Origin: Candidatus Methylobacter oryzae
Lineage (GTDB): Bacteria; Pseudomonadota; Gammaproteobacteria; Methylococcales; Methylomonadaceae
Direction: 5' to 3'
Assembly: GCF_003994235.2 (NCBI RefSeq)
Contig: NZ_RYFG02000117.1
Location: forward strand, 53,445 to 117,444
Length of the DNA: 64,000 nucleotides
Shown piece by piece: positions 18,421-28,682 of the stretch (the first letter of the stretch is position 1; each line of letters begins with the position of its first letter). A program made the position numbers and the translations under genes. The notes below the pieces were generated by a model. That model was not told the DNA's origin and made no database searches. It worked only from the letters and a program-made list of their open reading frames with translations.

Positions 18421-19317
18421 CTATTCCAACCTGAGCACGTCCACCGATACCGATAAGGTATGCTGGCCGCCGCCGAAGGCAATGCCTTTCAGCGGAGTGA
18501 CGTCCGCATAGTCCCGTCCCCACGCCAACGTGATATGTTGATCGAACGGCACAGCATTATTGGTGGGATCGAATTCCAGCCAGCCGGCGTCCGGTACGTA
18601 CACCGCAAACCAGGCATGCGAGGCGTCGGCCCCGACCAAACGCTGCTTGCCGGGCAACGGCAGGGTTTCCAGATAACCGCTGACATAACGCGCGGCAATG
18701 CCGAAAGAGCGCAGGCAGCCAATCGCCAAATGGGCAAAATCCTGGCAGACGCCGCGGCGGAATTGCAGCACCTCGGATAACGGCGTCGCAATCGTGGTGC
18801 TGCTCGAATCGTAAGTAAAATCGTTATGGATGCGCTGCATCAAATCGGTCACGGCTTGCACCAATGGACGATTCGGTAAGAATGAGTTTCGGGCGTAAGC
18901 GGCCAGTTCGTCAGTGGCAACGACCATCGGCGAGTCGAGCAGGAACAGTTTCGCGTCGAGCAGTTCATCGCAGACATTTTGTGCTTGTCCGGGATTGCCT
19001 TGCAACTGCTCGCGCGCTTGCTCCCAGGTTATTGAATTAGCCAAGTCGTCGCGGCTTTGCTTCGGAAATGTCTCAACTTCGCTGACAACAGTCACCATCA
19101 AACGTTGATGCGCCTGCTGTATCGCAAAATAAGCGACGCGATTGCCGAAAAAATCCTCGCGTTCGCTAAAGTCGCTAGGTTCGGGGCTGATCTCAAAACG
19201 GCTGCTTTGACAGCGTTGACGCCAAAAATCGCGGGGCTGCAATCTGGCCTCGTTCTGGCACAAGCCGACCAGTTGATGGTATTCGTAAAGCGTGCTGTGA
19301 GTAATGCGGTATTTCAC
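18421..19317 (-). CDS. Transglutaminase-like protein with bacterial N-terminal domain
   Basis: A 298-aa papain-fold protein. A beta-rich N-terminal domain (YRITHSTLYEYHQLV...) precedes the catalytic core, which has Cys in RRGVCQDFAH, His in ASHAWFAVY and Asp in LEFDPTNN. Members of this clade are found with COG2308 ATP-grasp and COG2307 alpha-E genes. Here the gene overlaps a fused ATP-grasp/alpha-E gene by 4 nt, so the two are translated together. It may cleave or ligate peptide or isopeptide bonds made by its partner. The substrate is unknown and the protein appears cytoplasmic (no signal peptide). Confidence 0.9.
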   Translation of the reverse strand: MKYRITHSTLYEYHQLVGLCQNEARLQPRDFWRQRCQSSRFEISPEPSDFSEREDFFGNRVAYFAIQQAHQRLMVTVVSEVETFPKQSRDDLANSITWEQAREQLQGNPGQAQNVCDELLDAKLFLLDSPMVVATDELAAYARNSFLPNRPLVQAVTDLMQRIHNDFTYDSSSTTIATPLSEVLQFRRGVCQDFAHLAIGCLRSFGIAARYVSGYLETLPLPGKQRLVGADASHAWFAVYVPDAGWLEFDPTNNAVPFDQHITLAWGRDYADVTPLKGIAFGGGQHTLSVSVDVLRLE

Positions 19318-21902
19318 AACTCATCCTCCGCGTGCGTCGGCGTAATCAACTGCGGCATTTCCGAATGGCTGAAATAGGCTTGCGCAAGCACTTCATAAAG
19401 CCGCCATAATTGTTCGGTCATCGCCGACAAAACGTTCTCCAGCTCCGTATAAATTCCGGCATCGTCGTCGGCCTTAAGCAGTTCGGGAATTTTAATCAAA
19501 CGCAGGTCGGTGTAGGCTTTGAGGATTAAGCGTTCTTCTTCGCTCAGCTGCCTGTTGCCGCGTTCTCCCGGCAATGCCGCGATATGATCGGACAACTGGC
19601 GTAGTTGATAGGCCAGCGAACGCGGGTGCGCTTCATCCATCAGCAATAAATCCAGCACCATCGGCAATTTAATGAATGCCCGGTAGCGGCGCCGGTAAAT
19701 GCTCAAACTGTCGGTAGACATCAACACCGCTTCCAGCAGCTGGTTTTGCAAGGCCGCTTCATGGCGCTGCACGACCGTGGCGCGCAGTAGCGAGATCAAC
19801 GCCAGCGCATGCTCCAAGCGGCGGCCGCTATCGAGCATCAACCAACCGGCTTCGCGGGTCATGCTTTCGGTGGTCAGGCCGATGAATGCGACAAAGCCGG
19901 TAATCAAATCGTCCAGGCTTTTTTGCAATTGCTCCAGGTCGCAATGATTGTTCACGACCCGTTGCTGCCAGCGCCGTTGAATATTATCGACGCAACGCCA
20001 GGTATCCTGCGACCAGACATCGCGAATGCTGAACGCGGTTTGCGCGAACGCTTGAATGTTGGTCGCCAGAGTGCCGGAGCGATTGCTGTTTTTAGCCAGT
20101 GCCAGTAATTCAGGCTGAGGGTCTTTCAATAAAGACGCATCGCTGCTTACAAAGCCCGGATAGGTGCCGGTCACTTGCGTTAACGCGTTTAGCAAAACGT
20201 TCAGGCTTTGGCTGTCGAGCGGATCGTCAAGTTCCCTGGCTTCCGCTAACTTCAGCAAGGTCATGCGCATCAGGCGGGTAGCGGCTTTAATGCGCTCCAG
20301 GTATCTGCCGACCCAAAACAGGTTGTTTGCGGTCCGGCTGGTTAACGGCTCGATATCCGCGGACAAGATCCCGTCCTGGCCGGGCTGGAACCATAAGCTG
20401 GTGTGCTTGTCCGGTTCGTTAGTCAACACCCAGGTGTCCTTGCTGATGCCGCCGGCCTGGTTTGACACGATAAAATCGTCCTGCTGCCGGGCAATCCGGG
20501 TAAGGCCGCCGGGCATCACGTGATAATCGTCGCTGCCAGCAACGATGAAACTCCGCAATACCGAAAAACGCGGCTCAATATGGTGGTCGACAAATGACGG
20601 CACCGTAGAGAAATCGACATGCTCCTGGCCGACGTAACAATGCGGTTTGGCGGTAATCGCGGAGCGTAAAAGCTCTTTCTCGTTGGCGCTTAATAGCGCG
20701 CCGAACAGGGCATTGTTCCCGGAACTGCGATTGATCGGTTTAATGACCAGCCGGCCAAGATTTTGCAACACAAAATCCCGTTCAAGGCGCTGGCCGCACC
20801 ACCATGTCGCAATCGACGGCAGCAGCAATTCTTCATTTAAAAAATACCGCGACAGCTTAGGTAGAAACGGCAGTAATCCGGGATTTTCCAAGATGCTGCT
20901 GCCCAACGGATTCGCAATCGCGACATTGTTACGGCGCACGGCTTCCAGCAATCCGGCAACGCCGAGCCGGGAAGCGCTGCGCAATTCCAGCGGATCGCAG
21001 AATGAATCGTCGACGCGGCGCAAAATTACGTCGACCGGTTGCAGACCGTCCAGCGATTTAAGCCAGACGCGGCCGTCGCGTACGGTCAGGTCGTCGCCTT
21101 GCACCAGCGAAAAGCCAAGATAAGACGACAAATAAGCGTGTTCAAAATAGGTTTCGTTAAGCGAGCCCGGCGTCAGTATCACAATCCGCGGGTCTTCTTT
21201 ATTATGCGGCGCAATATCGGCCAGCCCTTTACGCAAGGCTCTAAAAAAGCCGGACAGCCGGTTGACTTGGGTTTCGCGGAAAATGTCGGGCAATACCCGC
21301 GTCATCACGGTGCGGTTTTCCAGCGCATAGCCGGCGCCGGACGGCGCCTGGGTGCGGTCGTCCAGGACCAGCATTCGGCCATTATGGCCGCGGGCGAGGT
21401 TGGCCGAATAAACAATCAGTTCGCGTTGCAGTTGGGACAGGGCGCCGACGCAAGGATGCAAAAAGCCGTCATGCGCGAGCACCAGCTCACTGGGCAGCAG
21501 GCCTTTTTTCAGCAGGTGCTGCTTGCCGTAAATATCTTTTAAAATCAGGTTCAGCAGTTCGGCGCGTTGCTTGAGGCCGGCTTCGATAGGCAGCCAGTCT
21601 TCGCTGCCGAGCAATAGCGGAATAGGGTCGAGCCGCCAGGGCCTAGTCAGTTTTTGCGCATCGCCGTAAACATTGTAGGTGACGCCGTTTTCGCGCAACA
21701 GGCGCTGGGCTTCGCGGCGGCGCAATTCCAGCTGGCCTCTGCCCAGCGTTGCAAGCGAGTCCATGAAGCGCTCCCAGTACGGCAGCACTTTATGTTCCTT
21801 GGCAACCATTTCATCGTAAACGCCAAGTTTGGTCGCATAAAATTGCGCGCCAATATCGTTGGTGGATTCGCTCACGTTACGGCCTTGTTGTGCTAATGCC
21901 AA
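19314..21902 (-). CDS. Fused circularly permuted ATP-grasp / alpha-E protein
   Basis: An 862-aa two-part protein. Residues 1 to about 500 are the type 2 circularly permuted ATP-grasp domain (VTYNVYGD, VLDDRTQAPSGAGYALENR, VDVILRRVDDSFCDPLELR, NRSSGNNALFG, LTRIARQ). Residues from about 525 onward are an alpha-E domain, starting SRTANNLFWVGRYLERIKAATRL. The same two parts are separate genes at 29230-31634, so this is a natural fusion or the ancestor of a split. ATP-grasp enzymes join a carboxylate to an amine through an acyl phosphate, so peptide or amide synthesis is the predicted chemistry. The overlapping transglutaminase gene is the probable partner. Confidence 0.9.
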   Translation of the reverse strand: MALAQQGRNVSESTNDIGAQFYATKLGVYDEMVAKEHKVLPYWERFMDSLATLGRGQLELRRREAQRLLRENGVTYNVYGDAQKLTRPWRLDPIPLLLGSEDWLPIEAGLKQRAELLNLILKDIYGKQHLLKKGLLPSELVLAHDGFLHPCVGALSQLQRELIVYSANLARGHNGRMLVLDDRTQAPSGAGYALENRTVMTRVLPDIFRETQVNRLSGFFRALRKGLADIAPHNKEDPRIVILTPGSLNETYFEHAYLSSYLGFSLVQGDDLTVRDGRVWLKSLDGLQPVDVILRRVDDSFCDPLELRSASRLGVAGLLEAVRRNNVAIANPLGSSILENPGLLPFLPKLSRYFLNEELLLPSIATWWCGQRLERDFVLQNLGRLVIKPINRSSGNNALFGALLSANEKELLRSAITAKPHCYVGQEHVDFSTVPSFVDHHIEPRFSVLRSFIVAGSDDYHVMPGGLTRIARQQDDFIVSNQAGGISKDTWVLTNEPDKHTSLWFQPGQDGILSADIEPLTSRTANNLFWVGRYLERIKAATRLMRMTLLKLAEARELDDPLDSQSLNVLLNALTQVTGTYPGFVSSDASLLKDPQPELLALAKNSNRSGTLATNIQAFAQTAFSIRDVWSQDTWRCVDNIQRRWQQRVVNNHCDLEQLQKSLDDLITGFVAFIGLTTESMTREAGWLMLDSGRRLEHALALISLLRATVVQRHEAALQNQLLEAVLMSTDSLSIYRRRYRAFIKLPMVLDLLLMDEAHPRSLAYQLRQLSDHIAALPGERGNRQLSEEERLILKAYTDLRLIKIPELLKADDDAGIYTELENVLSAMTEQLWRLYEVLAQAYFSHSEMPQLITPTHAEDEL

Positions 21903-22222
21903 AAGAATTGTCCACGAAAGTCACGAAAAGTTGAATAAACTTAGGTGTTGCAAGTCATTAAAATACATTGATGACAACTAATAAAGAACACGGATTTTTA
22001 CGAATTGACACAGATAGCCGAATATGAATTTCCGATTCATGTTCAAAGCCTGCACTCCAAAATACCGGAGAACTTTATAAGAAGTTAGCCTCGTAAAAAT
22101 CCGTGCCGATACGTCGCATCCGTGTTGCATCTTTAAATGCCGTTATTAATGAAGCTTAACCGGATTAAGCTTCTATAGCTGCATAATAGGTCTTTTCGTG
22201 TCTTTCGTGCTTTTCGTGGACC
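21901..22222. repeat. Nested palindromic repeats (CCACGAAA and CACGGAT families)
   Basis: The outer arms at about 21909-21932 (TCCACGAAAGTCACGAAA type) and 22193-22222 (TTTCGTGCTTTTCGTGGA type) are inverted. The inner arms at 21989-22003 (CACGGATTTTTACGA) and 22091-22105 are exact reverse complements. The whole gap between the ATP-grasp fusion and citrate synthase genes is made of them. No gene is seen inside. Confidence 0.75.
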
Positions 22223-23527
22223 TTAAGGCCGCTCTTCAACGCTTTTATAGTGGCGCAACGGTTCGCCGACATAGATCTGCCGGGGACGGGTAATGACGAC
22301 TTGTTCGCCGTGCAGCATTTCCCGCCAGTGCGCGAGCCAGCCGGGCATGCGGCCGATAGCGAATAATACCGTGTACATGTTGGTCGGTATGCCGGCCGCG
22401 CGCAGAATCAGGCCGGAATAAAAATCGACGTTCGGGTACAGTTTGCGGGAGATGAAGTAATCGTCTTTCAACGCGATTTCTTCGAGTCTGCGGGCAATGT
22501 CGAACAACGGATCGCTGACGCCGGCTTTGTCGAACAGTTTGTCGCATTGTTTCTTTAATACCATCGCGCGAGGATCGAAATTCTTATACACGCGGTGGCC
22601 GAAACCCATCAAGCGGTTAGGCGAGTTTTTGTCCTTGGCCTGATTGATGAACTCGGTGCCGTCGCCGCCGTCGGCATGTATTTGTTCAAGCATATGGATG
22701 ACTTCCTGGTTGGCTCCGCCGTGGCGTGGCCCCCACAATGCGGCGATGCCGGCCGAAGCCACCGCGTAGACATTCGCCAAGCTTGAGCCTGCGGTCCGCA
22801 CCGAAGAGGTGCTGCAATTTTGTTCGTGGTCGGCGTGCAGGATCAGGAACATATCGATAGCCCGGACAATATCGTCGTCCAACTGGTAATCGCGTACCGG
22901 CGACGAGAACATCATGTTCAAGAAGTTGCGCACATATTTGAGCTTGTAGGAAGGATAAATCAACGGTTCGCCGATCGATTTCTTATACGAAAAAGCCGCG
23001 ATCGTGCGCACTTGGGAGATCAAATTGATAACGATCTGCTGTTCGGATGCTGCGTCAAGACGGTCCGGGATCGGGTAGAACGTCGATAACGACGCAACCA
23101 TCGTCGCCAAAATACCCATCGGGTGCGAGCCGCGCGGGAAGCCGTTAAAAAAATGGTGCATGTCTTCGGGAATGATCGAAGACTCGTTAAGCCGGGTTGA
23201 AAAGTCCGATAATTGCCGGCTGTTAGGCAGCTCGCCATTCAGCAGTAAATAGGAGACTTCAATAAAGCGCGACTTTTCGGCCAGTTCCTCGATAGGATAA
23301 CCGCGATAACGCAATATGCCTTTCTCGCCGTCGATATAGGTGATTGAACTTTCACAGCTGGCGGTATTGCCATAGCCTTCATCCAAGGTTACGTAATTAC
23401 TTTGGCTACGCAATTTGGAAATGTCTATGGCTTTTTCGCCCTCGACACCGACCAAAGTGGGCAGTTCGTAATTTTTATCATCCAGCGTCAATATGGCCGC
23501 AGGTAGTTTTTTTAATTTATCGGTCAT
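22223..23527 (-). CDS. gltA: Citrate synthase, type II
   Basis: A protein of about 434 aa that condenses acetyl-CoA and oxaloacetate to citrate. The catalytic histidines are in HADHEQNCSTSS (about residue 240) and GFGHRVYKNFDPRA, and the Asp region is in LYPNVDFYSG. The length and N-terminal domain fit the hexameric, NADH-sensitive Gram-negative type. The start at 23527 is chosen because the protein then begins MTDKLKKL with GGAG 10 nt upstream; an ATG two codons earlier is an alternative. It lies alone between two transglutaminase/ATP-grasp loci, which is probably coincidental. Confidence 0.93.
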   Translation of the reverse strand: MTDKLKKLPAAILTLDDKNYELPTLVGVEGEKAIDISKLRSQSNYVTLDEGYGNTASCESSITYIDGEKGILRYRGYPIEELAEKSRFIEVSYLLLNGELPNSRQLSDFSTRLNESSIIPEDMHHFFNGFPRGSHPMGILATMVASLSTFYPIPDRLDAASEQQIVINLISQVRTIAAFSYKKSIGEPLIYPSYKLKYVRNFLNMMFSSPVRDYQLDDDIVRAIDMFLILHADHEQNCSTSSVRTAGSSLANVYAVASAGIAALWGPRHGGANQEVIHMLEQIHADGGDGTEFINQAKDKNSPNRLMGFGHRVYKNFDPRAMVLKKQCDKLFDKAGVSDPLFDIARRLEEIALKDDYFISRKLYPNVDFYSGLILRAAGIPTNMYTVLFAIGRMPGWLAHWREMLHGEQVVITRPRQIYVGEPLRHYKSVEERP

Positions 23528-23765
23528 TTGCATCAATCTCCAAGTTGATGGTTCCACCATCACTTAATTTTATTTAGCTCGTAGGCTGTTTAACATCCTA
23601 CGCAGCTGATGACATGATCGCTCATGTTCACTTACTGATTTCCAAGCTCCTGCTTGAAAAAATACTTTCTAAAATTTTTAGCCGCATAGGGCGCGTCGTC
23701 GAAATTAACGGTACGCCCCTTACCCTACGCGGCCCATATTTTAGAATAATCCGCGGACTTTGGCT

Positions 23766-26700
23766 TTATCCGCCTCGGTGCCGGAGGTCCATTGTAAACG
23801 GATATTCATGATTTAGCTCCTCAATCGGCGGTATCGTCGGTCTGGGTGTTGTTTCGTTAACGCTAAATCCGGCCAATTCGGGCTGTCCGGGCGCTGCTAC
23901 AGTCTGCATTATTGTTGGCGGACGGGTAATAATGCCGGGGGTATGGCCGAAATCCCAAAAGCGGGTTACGCGCCGCGCCTCGGCTTCGTAACTGTTGACC
24001 GGAAATATGTCGTAACTGCGGCCGCCGGGGTGGGCGACATGATAAGTGCAACCGCCGACCGAATGTCCGTTCCAGGTATCGATCACGTCGATCACCAGCG
24101 GCACATGCGGGCCGATCGTCGGATGCAATGCGGACGGCGGCTGCCAGGCGCGATAGCGCACGCCGGCGACATATTCGCCTTTGCGGCCGGTGTTGCGCAA
24201 CGGCAAGCGCCGGCCGTTACAAGTTAATAGATAGCGGCCTTCGGTAAAGCCTGTCACTTTGACCTGGACGCGTTCTACCGACGAATCGACGTAACGCGCG
24301 GTGCCGGTGCTGCCGATTTCTTCGCCGAGCACATGCCAGGGTTCAATCGCAAAACGCATTTCCAGGTCGATGCCGTCTATCATCGTGTTGCCGTAACGCG
24401 GAAAACGGAATTCGAAAAACGGCTCCAGCCATTCCAGCTCAAAAGGGTAGCCGGCCCGTTGCAAATCCTTGCAGACTTGTTTCATATCCTCGCGGACATA
24501 GTGCGGCAGCATGAAACGGTCATGTAATTCCGTGCCCCAACGGATCAGGCCGTGTTTGTAAGGTTTACGCCAAAACCAGGCGATCAAAGCACGCAAAAGT
24601 AAGGTTTGCACCAACGACATCCGTGCATGCGGCGGCATCTCAAACGCGCGCAATTCCAGAATGCCCAAGCGTCCGCTCGAACTGTCCGGCGAATAGAGCT
24701 TATCGATGCAAAACTCGGACCGATGGGTGTTGCCGGTGATGTCGGTCAGTAAATGCCGCAGCAAGCGATCGACCAGCCAAGGGGAGGGCACTTCGCCTTC
24801 CGGCATTTGCTGGAACGCGATTTCCAGTTCATACAACTTTTCGTCGCGGCCTTCGTCAACCCGCGGCGCTTGGCTGGTTGGGCCGATAAACATGCCGGAA
24901 AACAGGTACGATAAGCCGGGATGATGCTGCCAGTAAGTGATCAGGCTGCGCAATAAGTCGGGGCGGCGCAGCAATGGGCTGTCGGCCGGCGTTTCGGCGC
25001 CGATCGTGATATGGTTGCCGCCGCCGGTTCCGGTATGACGGCCGTCGAGCATGAATTTTTCGGTACCGAGCCTGACCTGGCGCGCCTGCTCATACAGAAT
25101 CGTGGTCTTGTCGACCAGCTCTTGCCAGCTTTTCGACGGATGAATATTGACTTCGATCACGCCGGGATCGGGCGTTACCATCAGGCGCTCGATGCGGTAA
25201 TCCCTTGGCGGTTCGTAGCCTTCCAATACCGCCGGGATAGCCAGGTTTTCCGCGGTCGCTTCAACGGCGGCGATCAGCTCCAGATAATGTTCCAGCGAAG
25301 TCAGCGGCGGCAGAAAGATATGTACGCGGCCTTCGCGGGCTTCGACGCAAACGGCGGTATGCGGCACTTCAACTTCGACGCTTTGCTGGTCGCCGGAGTC
25401 CTGTTCGCTCAGCTCGGCATGAGCTTTCAGTTTTTTCTCGATATGGCTGTAACGGCGCGAGATCTCGCCGTAATAATCGCCCAGTTCCGGTAGTTCCTGA
25501 AACAGGCTTTGCGCGTCCTGGCTATCGCGTTTGTCCGGGGCTATCCAAGGCAAACTGTTTAATGGCAAACGCATGCCGATAGGCGAATTGCCCGGTAGCA
25601 GAAACATCGGACCACGGCGAAAATCCCAGGGGCCGCTTTGCCATTTTTGCTGCGACCAGTCCCATTTTACCGGCAGCGCGAAACCTGCGGGCTTGCCTAA
25701 ACCGGCATCGAGCAGTTGCGTCAAGGTAAGGCGTTCAAGCGAATCTTTCAGGTCGGTTTTTAATGGATCGATATTTTCCGGCAGCGTTCCTTCCTGCCAG
25801 AGATAGTAAAAACAGTCTTCAAAAGCGGTCTTGATATAGCGCGGTTGCAGGCCCAGACGTAAGGTCAATTGCTTGATAAATAATTCGGCCTGTTCAACGC
25901 TATGGCCGTAATCTTTATTAATATCGGCCAGCAATTCGGCATTGCGCCAAATCGGAACGTTGTCTTTGCGCCAGAAAATGCCGTACTGCCAGCGCGGCAG
26001 AGCTTCGCCGGGATACCATTTGCCCTGTCCGTAATGCAGCATCGCGCCTTTGGCAAAGCGGTCGCGCAAGCGTTGGGTCAGCGCATTGGCCAGCTCGCGT
26101 TTGTGCGGACCGTCGGCGGCAACGTTCCATTCCGCGCCTTCCATGTCGTCAACGGAGACAAACGTCGGTTCGCCGCCCATTGTCAGGCGCACATCGTCAG
26201 CCAGCAATTGCCGGTCGACTCGTCGGCCCAGCGCGTCAATGCGCTGCCATTGCTCGTCGCTATAAGGCTTGGTTACGCGCGGGTCTTCGTGCAAACGCAC
26301 GACCGTGTTGCTGAATGAAAATTTCACTTCGCATTTATCGGTGCCGCCGTCGACCGGCGCGGCGCCGGCCGGATCGGGCGTGCAGGCCAGCGGGATATGG
26401 CCCTCGCCGGCCAGCAAGCCGGAGGTCGGATCAAGCCCTATCCAACCGGCTCCGGGAATATAGACTTCAGTCCAGGCATGCAAGTCTGTGAAATCCTGTT
26501 CCGGCCCGGATGGGCCGTCCAGCGCTTTGACGTCGGCGGTCAATTGCACCAGATAGCCGGACACAAAGCGCGCCGCCAGTCCTAAATGGCGCAATGTCTG
26601 CACCAGCAGCCAGGCCGAATCCCGGCAAGAACCGCTGAGTTTGGTCAGCGTGTCTTCGCAGCTTTGGACGCCGGCTTCCATGCGTATGTTGTAGCCGATC

Positions 26701-27164
26701 GCCTGGAAAATCTTGCGGTTTACATCGACCAGGAAGTCGTTAGTGTTGCGTTTATCGAGATTAAAGCCGGCCAGCCATTGCTTCAGCAAAGGGCCTTGCT
26801 CGGTGATTTCCAGGTAAGGCTGCAACTCTTTTTGCAACAGCGTATCGTATTGAAACGGATAATGTTCGGCATAATCTTCGACAAAGAAATCGAACGGATT
26901 GATGACCGTCATATCGGCGATGACTTCAACTTCAATGCTGAGCTTTGTGCATTTTTCGGGAAACACGACCCGCGCCAGCAGGTTGCCGAACGGGTCCTGC
27001 TGCCAGTTGATAAAGTGGTTTTCAGGCTCAATACGCAAGCTGTAGCCTTTGATCGGCGTCCGGCTATGCACCGCCGGGCGCAGCCTGAATACATGCGGCG
27101 ACAGGGCTACCGGTCTGTCAAAGCTGTAGACGGTTTTGTGGTTGACAGCGACTCGAATGGTCAT
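23766..27164 (-). CDS. Transglutaminase-DUF2126 fusion protein
   Basis: A 1132-aa protein. The N-terminal ~300 residues repeat the transglutaminase architecture: a beta domain, then Cys in LSGSCRDSAWLL, His in DLHAWTEVYIPG and Asp in IGLDPTSG. From about residue 320 onward is DUF2126 (LTMGGEPTFVSVDDMEGAEWN, DGRHTGTGGGNHITIGAET, FFEFRFPRYGNTMIDGIDLE). It has been proposed to be an amidoligase-like enzyme related to glutamine-synthetase-fold ligases; that link is from family knowledge and is not proven. It has no signal peptide. It belongs with the ATP-grasp/alpha-E genes at 29230-31634, from which it is separated by one unrelated-looking gene. The last residues (after YPFTMDLRHR) are proline-rich then basic. 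Confidence 0.87.
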   Translation of the reverse strand: MTIRVAVNHKTVYSFDRPVALSPHVFRLRPAVHSRTPIKGYSLRIEPENHFINWQQDPFGNLLARVVFPEKCTKLSIEVEVIADMTVINPFDFFVEDYAEHYPFQYDTLLQKELQPYLEITEQGPLLKQWLAGFNLDKRNTNDFLVDVNRKIFQAIGYNIRMEAGVQSCEDTLTKLSGSCRDSAWLLVQTLRHLGLAARFVSGYLVQLTADVKALDGPSGPEQDFTDLHAWTEVYIPGAGWIGLDPTSGLLAGEGHIPLACTPDPAGAAPVDGGTDKCEVKFSFSNTVVRLHEDPRVTKPYSDEQWQRIDALGRRVDRQLLADDVRLTMGGEPTFVSVDDMEGAEWNVAADGPHKRELANALTQRLRDRFAKGAMLHYGQGKWYPGEALPRWQYGIFWRKDNVPIWRNAELLADINKDYGHSVEQAELFIKQLTLRLGLQPRYIKTAFEDCFYYLWQEGTLPENIDPLKTDLKDSLERLTLTQLLDAGLGKPAGFALPVKWDWSQQKWQSGPWDFRRGPMFLLPGNSPIGMRLPLNSLPWIAPDKRDSQDAQSLFQELPELGDYYGEISRRYSHIEKKLKAHAELSEQDSGDQQSVEVEVPHTAVCVEAREGRVHIFLPPLTSLEHYLELIAAVEATAENLAIPAVLEGYEPPRDYRIERLMVTPDPGVIEVNIHPSKSWQELVDKTTILYEQARQVRLGTEKFMLDGRHTGTGGGNHITIGAETPADSPLLRRPDLLRSLITYWQHHPGLSYLFSGMFIGPTSQAPRVDEGRDEKLYELEIAFQQMPEGEVPSPWLVDRLLRHLLTDITGNTHRSEFCIDKLYSPDSSSGRLGILELRAFEMPPHARMSLVQTLLLRALIAWFWRKPYKHGLIRWGTELHDRFMLPHYVREDMKQVCKDLQRAGYPFELEWLEPFFEFRFPRYGNTMIDGIDLEMRFAIEPWHVLGEEIGSTGTARYVDSSVERVQVKVTGFTEGRYLLTCNGRRLPLRNTGRKGEYVAGVRYRAWQPPSALHPTIGPHVPLVIDVIDTWNGHSVGGCTYHVAHPGGRSYDIFPVNSYEAEARRVTRFWDFGHTPGIITRPPTIMQTVAAPGQPELAGFSVNETTPRPTIPPIEELNHEYPFTMDLRHRGG

Positions 27165-27217
27165 GATTTCGTTCCTATTGCCGAAGTATCAGCGTTACAA
27201 AAAGTTCTAAAAGCGAA

Positions 27218-27415
27218 GTCCACGAAAAGCACGAAAAAAGAGCCGGATTGCGCTAGTTTTCAAGCGGGAGCTTTATTTCGTTGCAGTCAAGGTGCGCTCA
27301 AGCTTAAATGCCGGGCATATCGAAGCAGGACGCAGCGCGTGGGAACGAGGGAAATCCTGCCCCGCACAAGTGAACATAGCGCTTATTTTTCGCGGCTTTC
27401 GTGCTGTTCGTGGAC
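27218..27415. repeat. Inverted CCACGAAA-family repeat
   Basis: The arms at 27218-27240 (GTCCACGAAAAGCACGAAAA) and 27387-27415 (ending GCTGTTCGTGGAC) are imperfect inverted copies of the family seen at 21901 and 59497. The space between includes a GCGTGGGAACGAG segment, half of another common palindrome. It fills the gap between the DUF2126 gene and the next. Confidence 0.7.
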
Positions 27416-27425
27416 AATGTTCCTA

Positions 27426-28682
27426 TTAAACCCCGACAGCTTTTTGCGCTTCATTCTGCATCCGCAACAGTTCCTCTTCGATACCCGCCGCATGCGTCAG
27501 TTCGGCAACATTATCCTTGGTAAAGAAACCCTGGAAGCCGCCGAAGCGCTGCACATACTCGATAATCAACGAGGAATGTTCGGAAGCGCTGGAAAAAATC
27601 TGTTTTAAGCCTTCGTCTTTCGAACCGATCACATCCAGCAAAAAGCTTTTGCCTTGCTCGCTAATCGCATCGACGACGAAATCGATGTTTTCTACGCCGT
27701 GCTGATTGCCGTCTTTAACGGCCAAGGCGATATGGTGCAGCCGGGGGCCGTAGTTGCGCACGAAGTTCTCGGTCGGCGACGGGAATATCTTGAAATGGTT
27801 GACGAAATACGGCGTGTTGTTGGCGGTAAACACTTTCGCGGGGCTGCGCATTTCGTCGGCATAATGAATGCTTTTGGTGACATTGGTCGATGAATTTTGA
27901 TCGACAATATCGAACGAGCCCCAGTAGTAATAACTCGACAGCGATAGCCATTCCAAAATCGCGACTTCACGGTTTTGGCTGTAAATGCGCGTCGCCAAAT
28001 GATCGACCGGTAAAATCAAGCCGTCGATGCCCAGCGCTTTTTGCCGCTGCTTGGCGGTTTCGCAGGCTTGCCGGGCATCGCTGCGAATACTGCTGACGCC
28101 CAGCGCATAAACGCGCGGCTCATCGGCTTGACGCTCCAAATACGCGACAATGTTATGGGTATAAGGGGAGGGTTTGGTAATGGCTATATTGCCCGGCAGT
28201 TCCAACTTGCGGACATCGTCTTGTGAAAAGAACAAAAAGCCCCGTTGCTGCTGTAACTTAACCACTTTATGCAGGTTGCTTACCCTTAAAATCTCTCCCA
28301 TGTAGCGGCTGTGCGGCTTGCTGGAACCGATTGGAAACACTTCGTTCAGGCTGCGGAAAATGCCTTTGGTATCGTTGCTTTTCACTTCCCGTATGATCAG
28401 GTCCGGCGCGCTCATATCGATGCGCAAAACATGAGTCCAGTGCGATTCGCTTTCCAGCGTAACCAGGTAATGGTAAGGCGACATCAGGCAGAGTTCGCCG
28501 ATATATTCAATCGATTTTCCGGGCTCGACGGTCAGCATCATCGCATCGATTTGATGAATCATGTTGCTCAAGCCCAGGCGGTCGCGTTCTTCAAGCAGTT
28601 TGATCAGGTATTCGTTAAAAAATGCTGAATTTTCTTTGTCCCCCTGAACAGGAAACGATAAGGAATGGCTAATGGCTGGCAT
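27426..28682 (-). CDS. HPPD/VOC-like protein of unknown function
   Basis: A protein of about 418 aa. The C-terminal part resembles the vicinal-oxygen-chelate half of 4-hydroxyphenylpyruvate dioxygenase: LHHIALAVKDG, then FLLDVIGS, then LIIEYVQRFGGFQGFF, whose Glu could be an iron ligand with His residues. The N-terminal half is not recognised. No second family motif is clear, so dioxygenase activity is only a possibility. The start at 28682 (MPAISHSLSF) is taken because the upstream extension lacks a ribosome site and looks non-coding. The gene lies between the DUF2126 gene (same strand) and the divergent ATP-grasp/alpha-E genes, which hints at a shared role. Confidence 0.65.
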   Translation of the reverse strand: MPAISHSLSFPVQGDKENSAFFNEYLIKLLEERDRLGLSNMIHQIDAMMLTVEPGKSIEYIGELCLMSPYHYLVTLESESHWTHVLRIDMSAPDLIIREVKSNDTKGIFRSLNEVFPIGSSKPHSRYMGEILRVSNLHKVVKLQQQRGFLFFSQDDVRKLELPGNIAITKPSPYTHNIVAYLERQADEPRVYALGVSSIRSDARQACETAKQRQKALGIDGLILPVDHLATRIYSQNREVAILEWLSLSSYYYWGSFDIVDQNSSTNVTKSIHYADEMRSPAKVFTANNTPYFVNHFKIFPSPTENFVRNYGPRLHHIALAVKDGNQHGVENIDFVVDAISEQGKSFLLDVIGSKDEGLKQIFSSASEHSSLIIEYVQRFGGFQGFFTKDNVAELTHAAGIEEELLRMQNEAQKAVGV

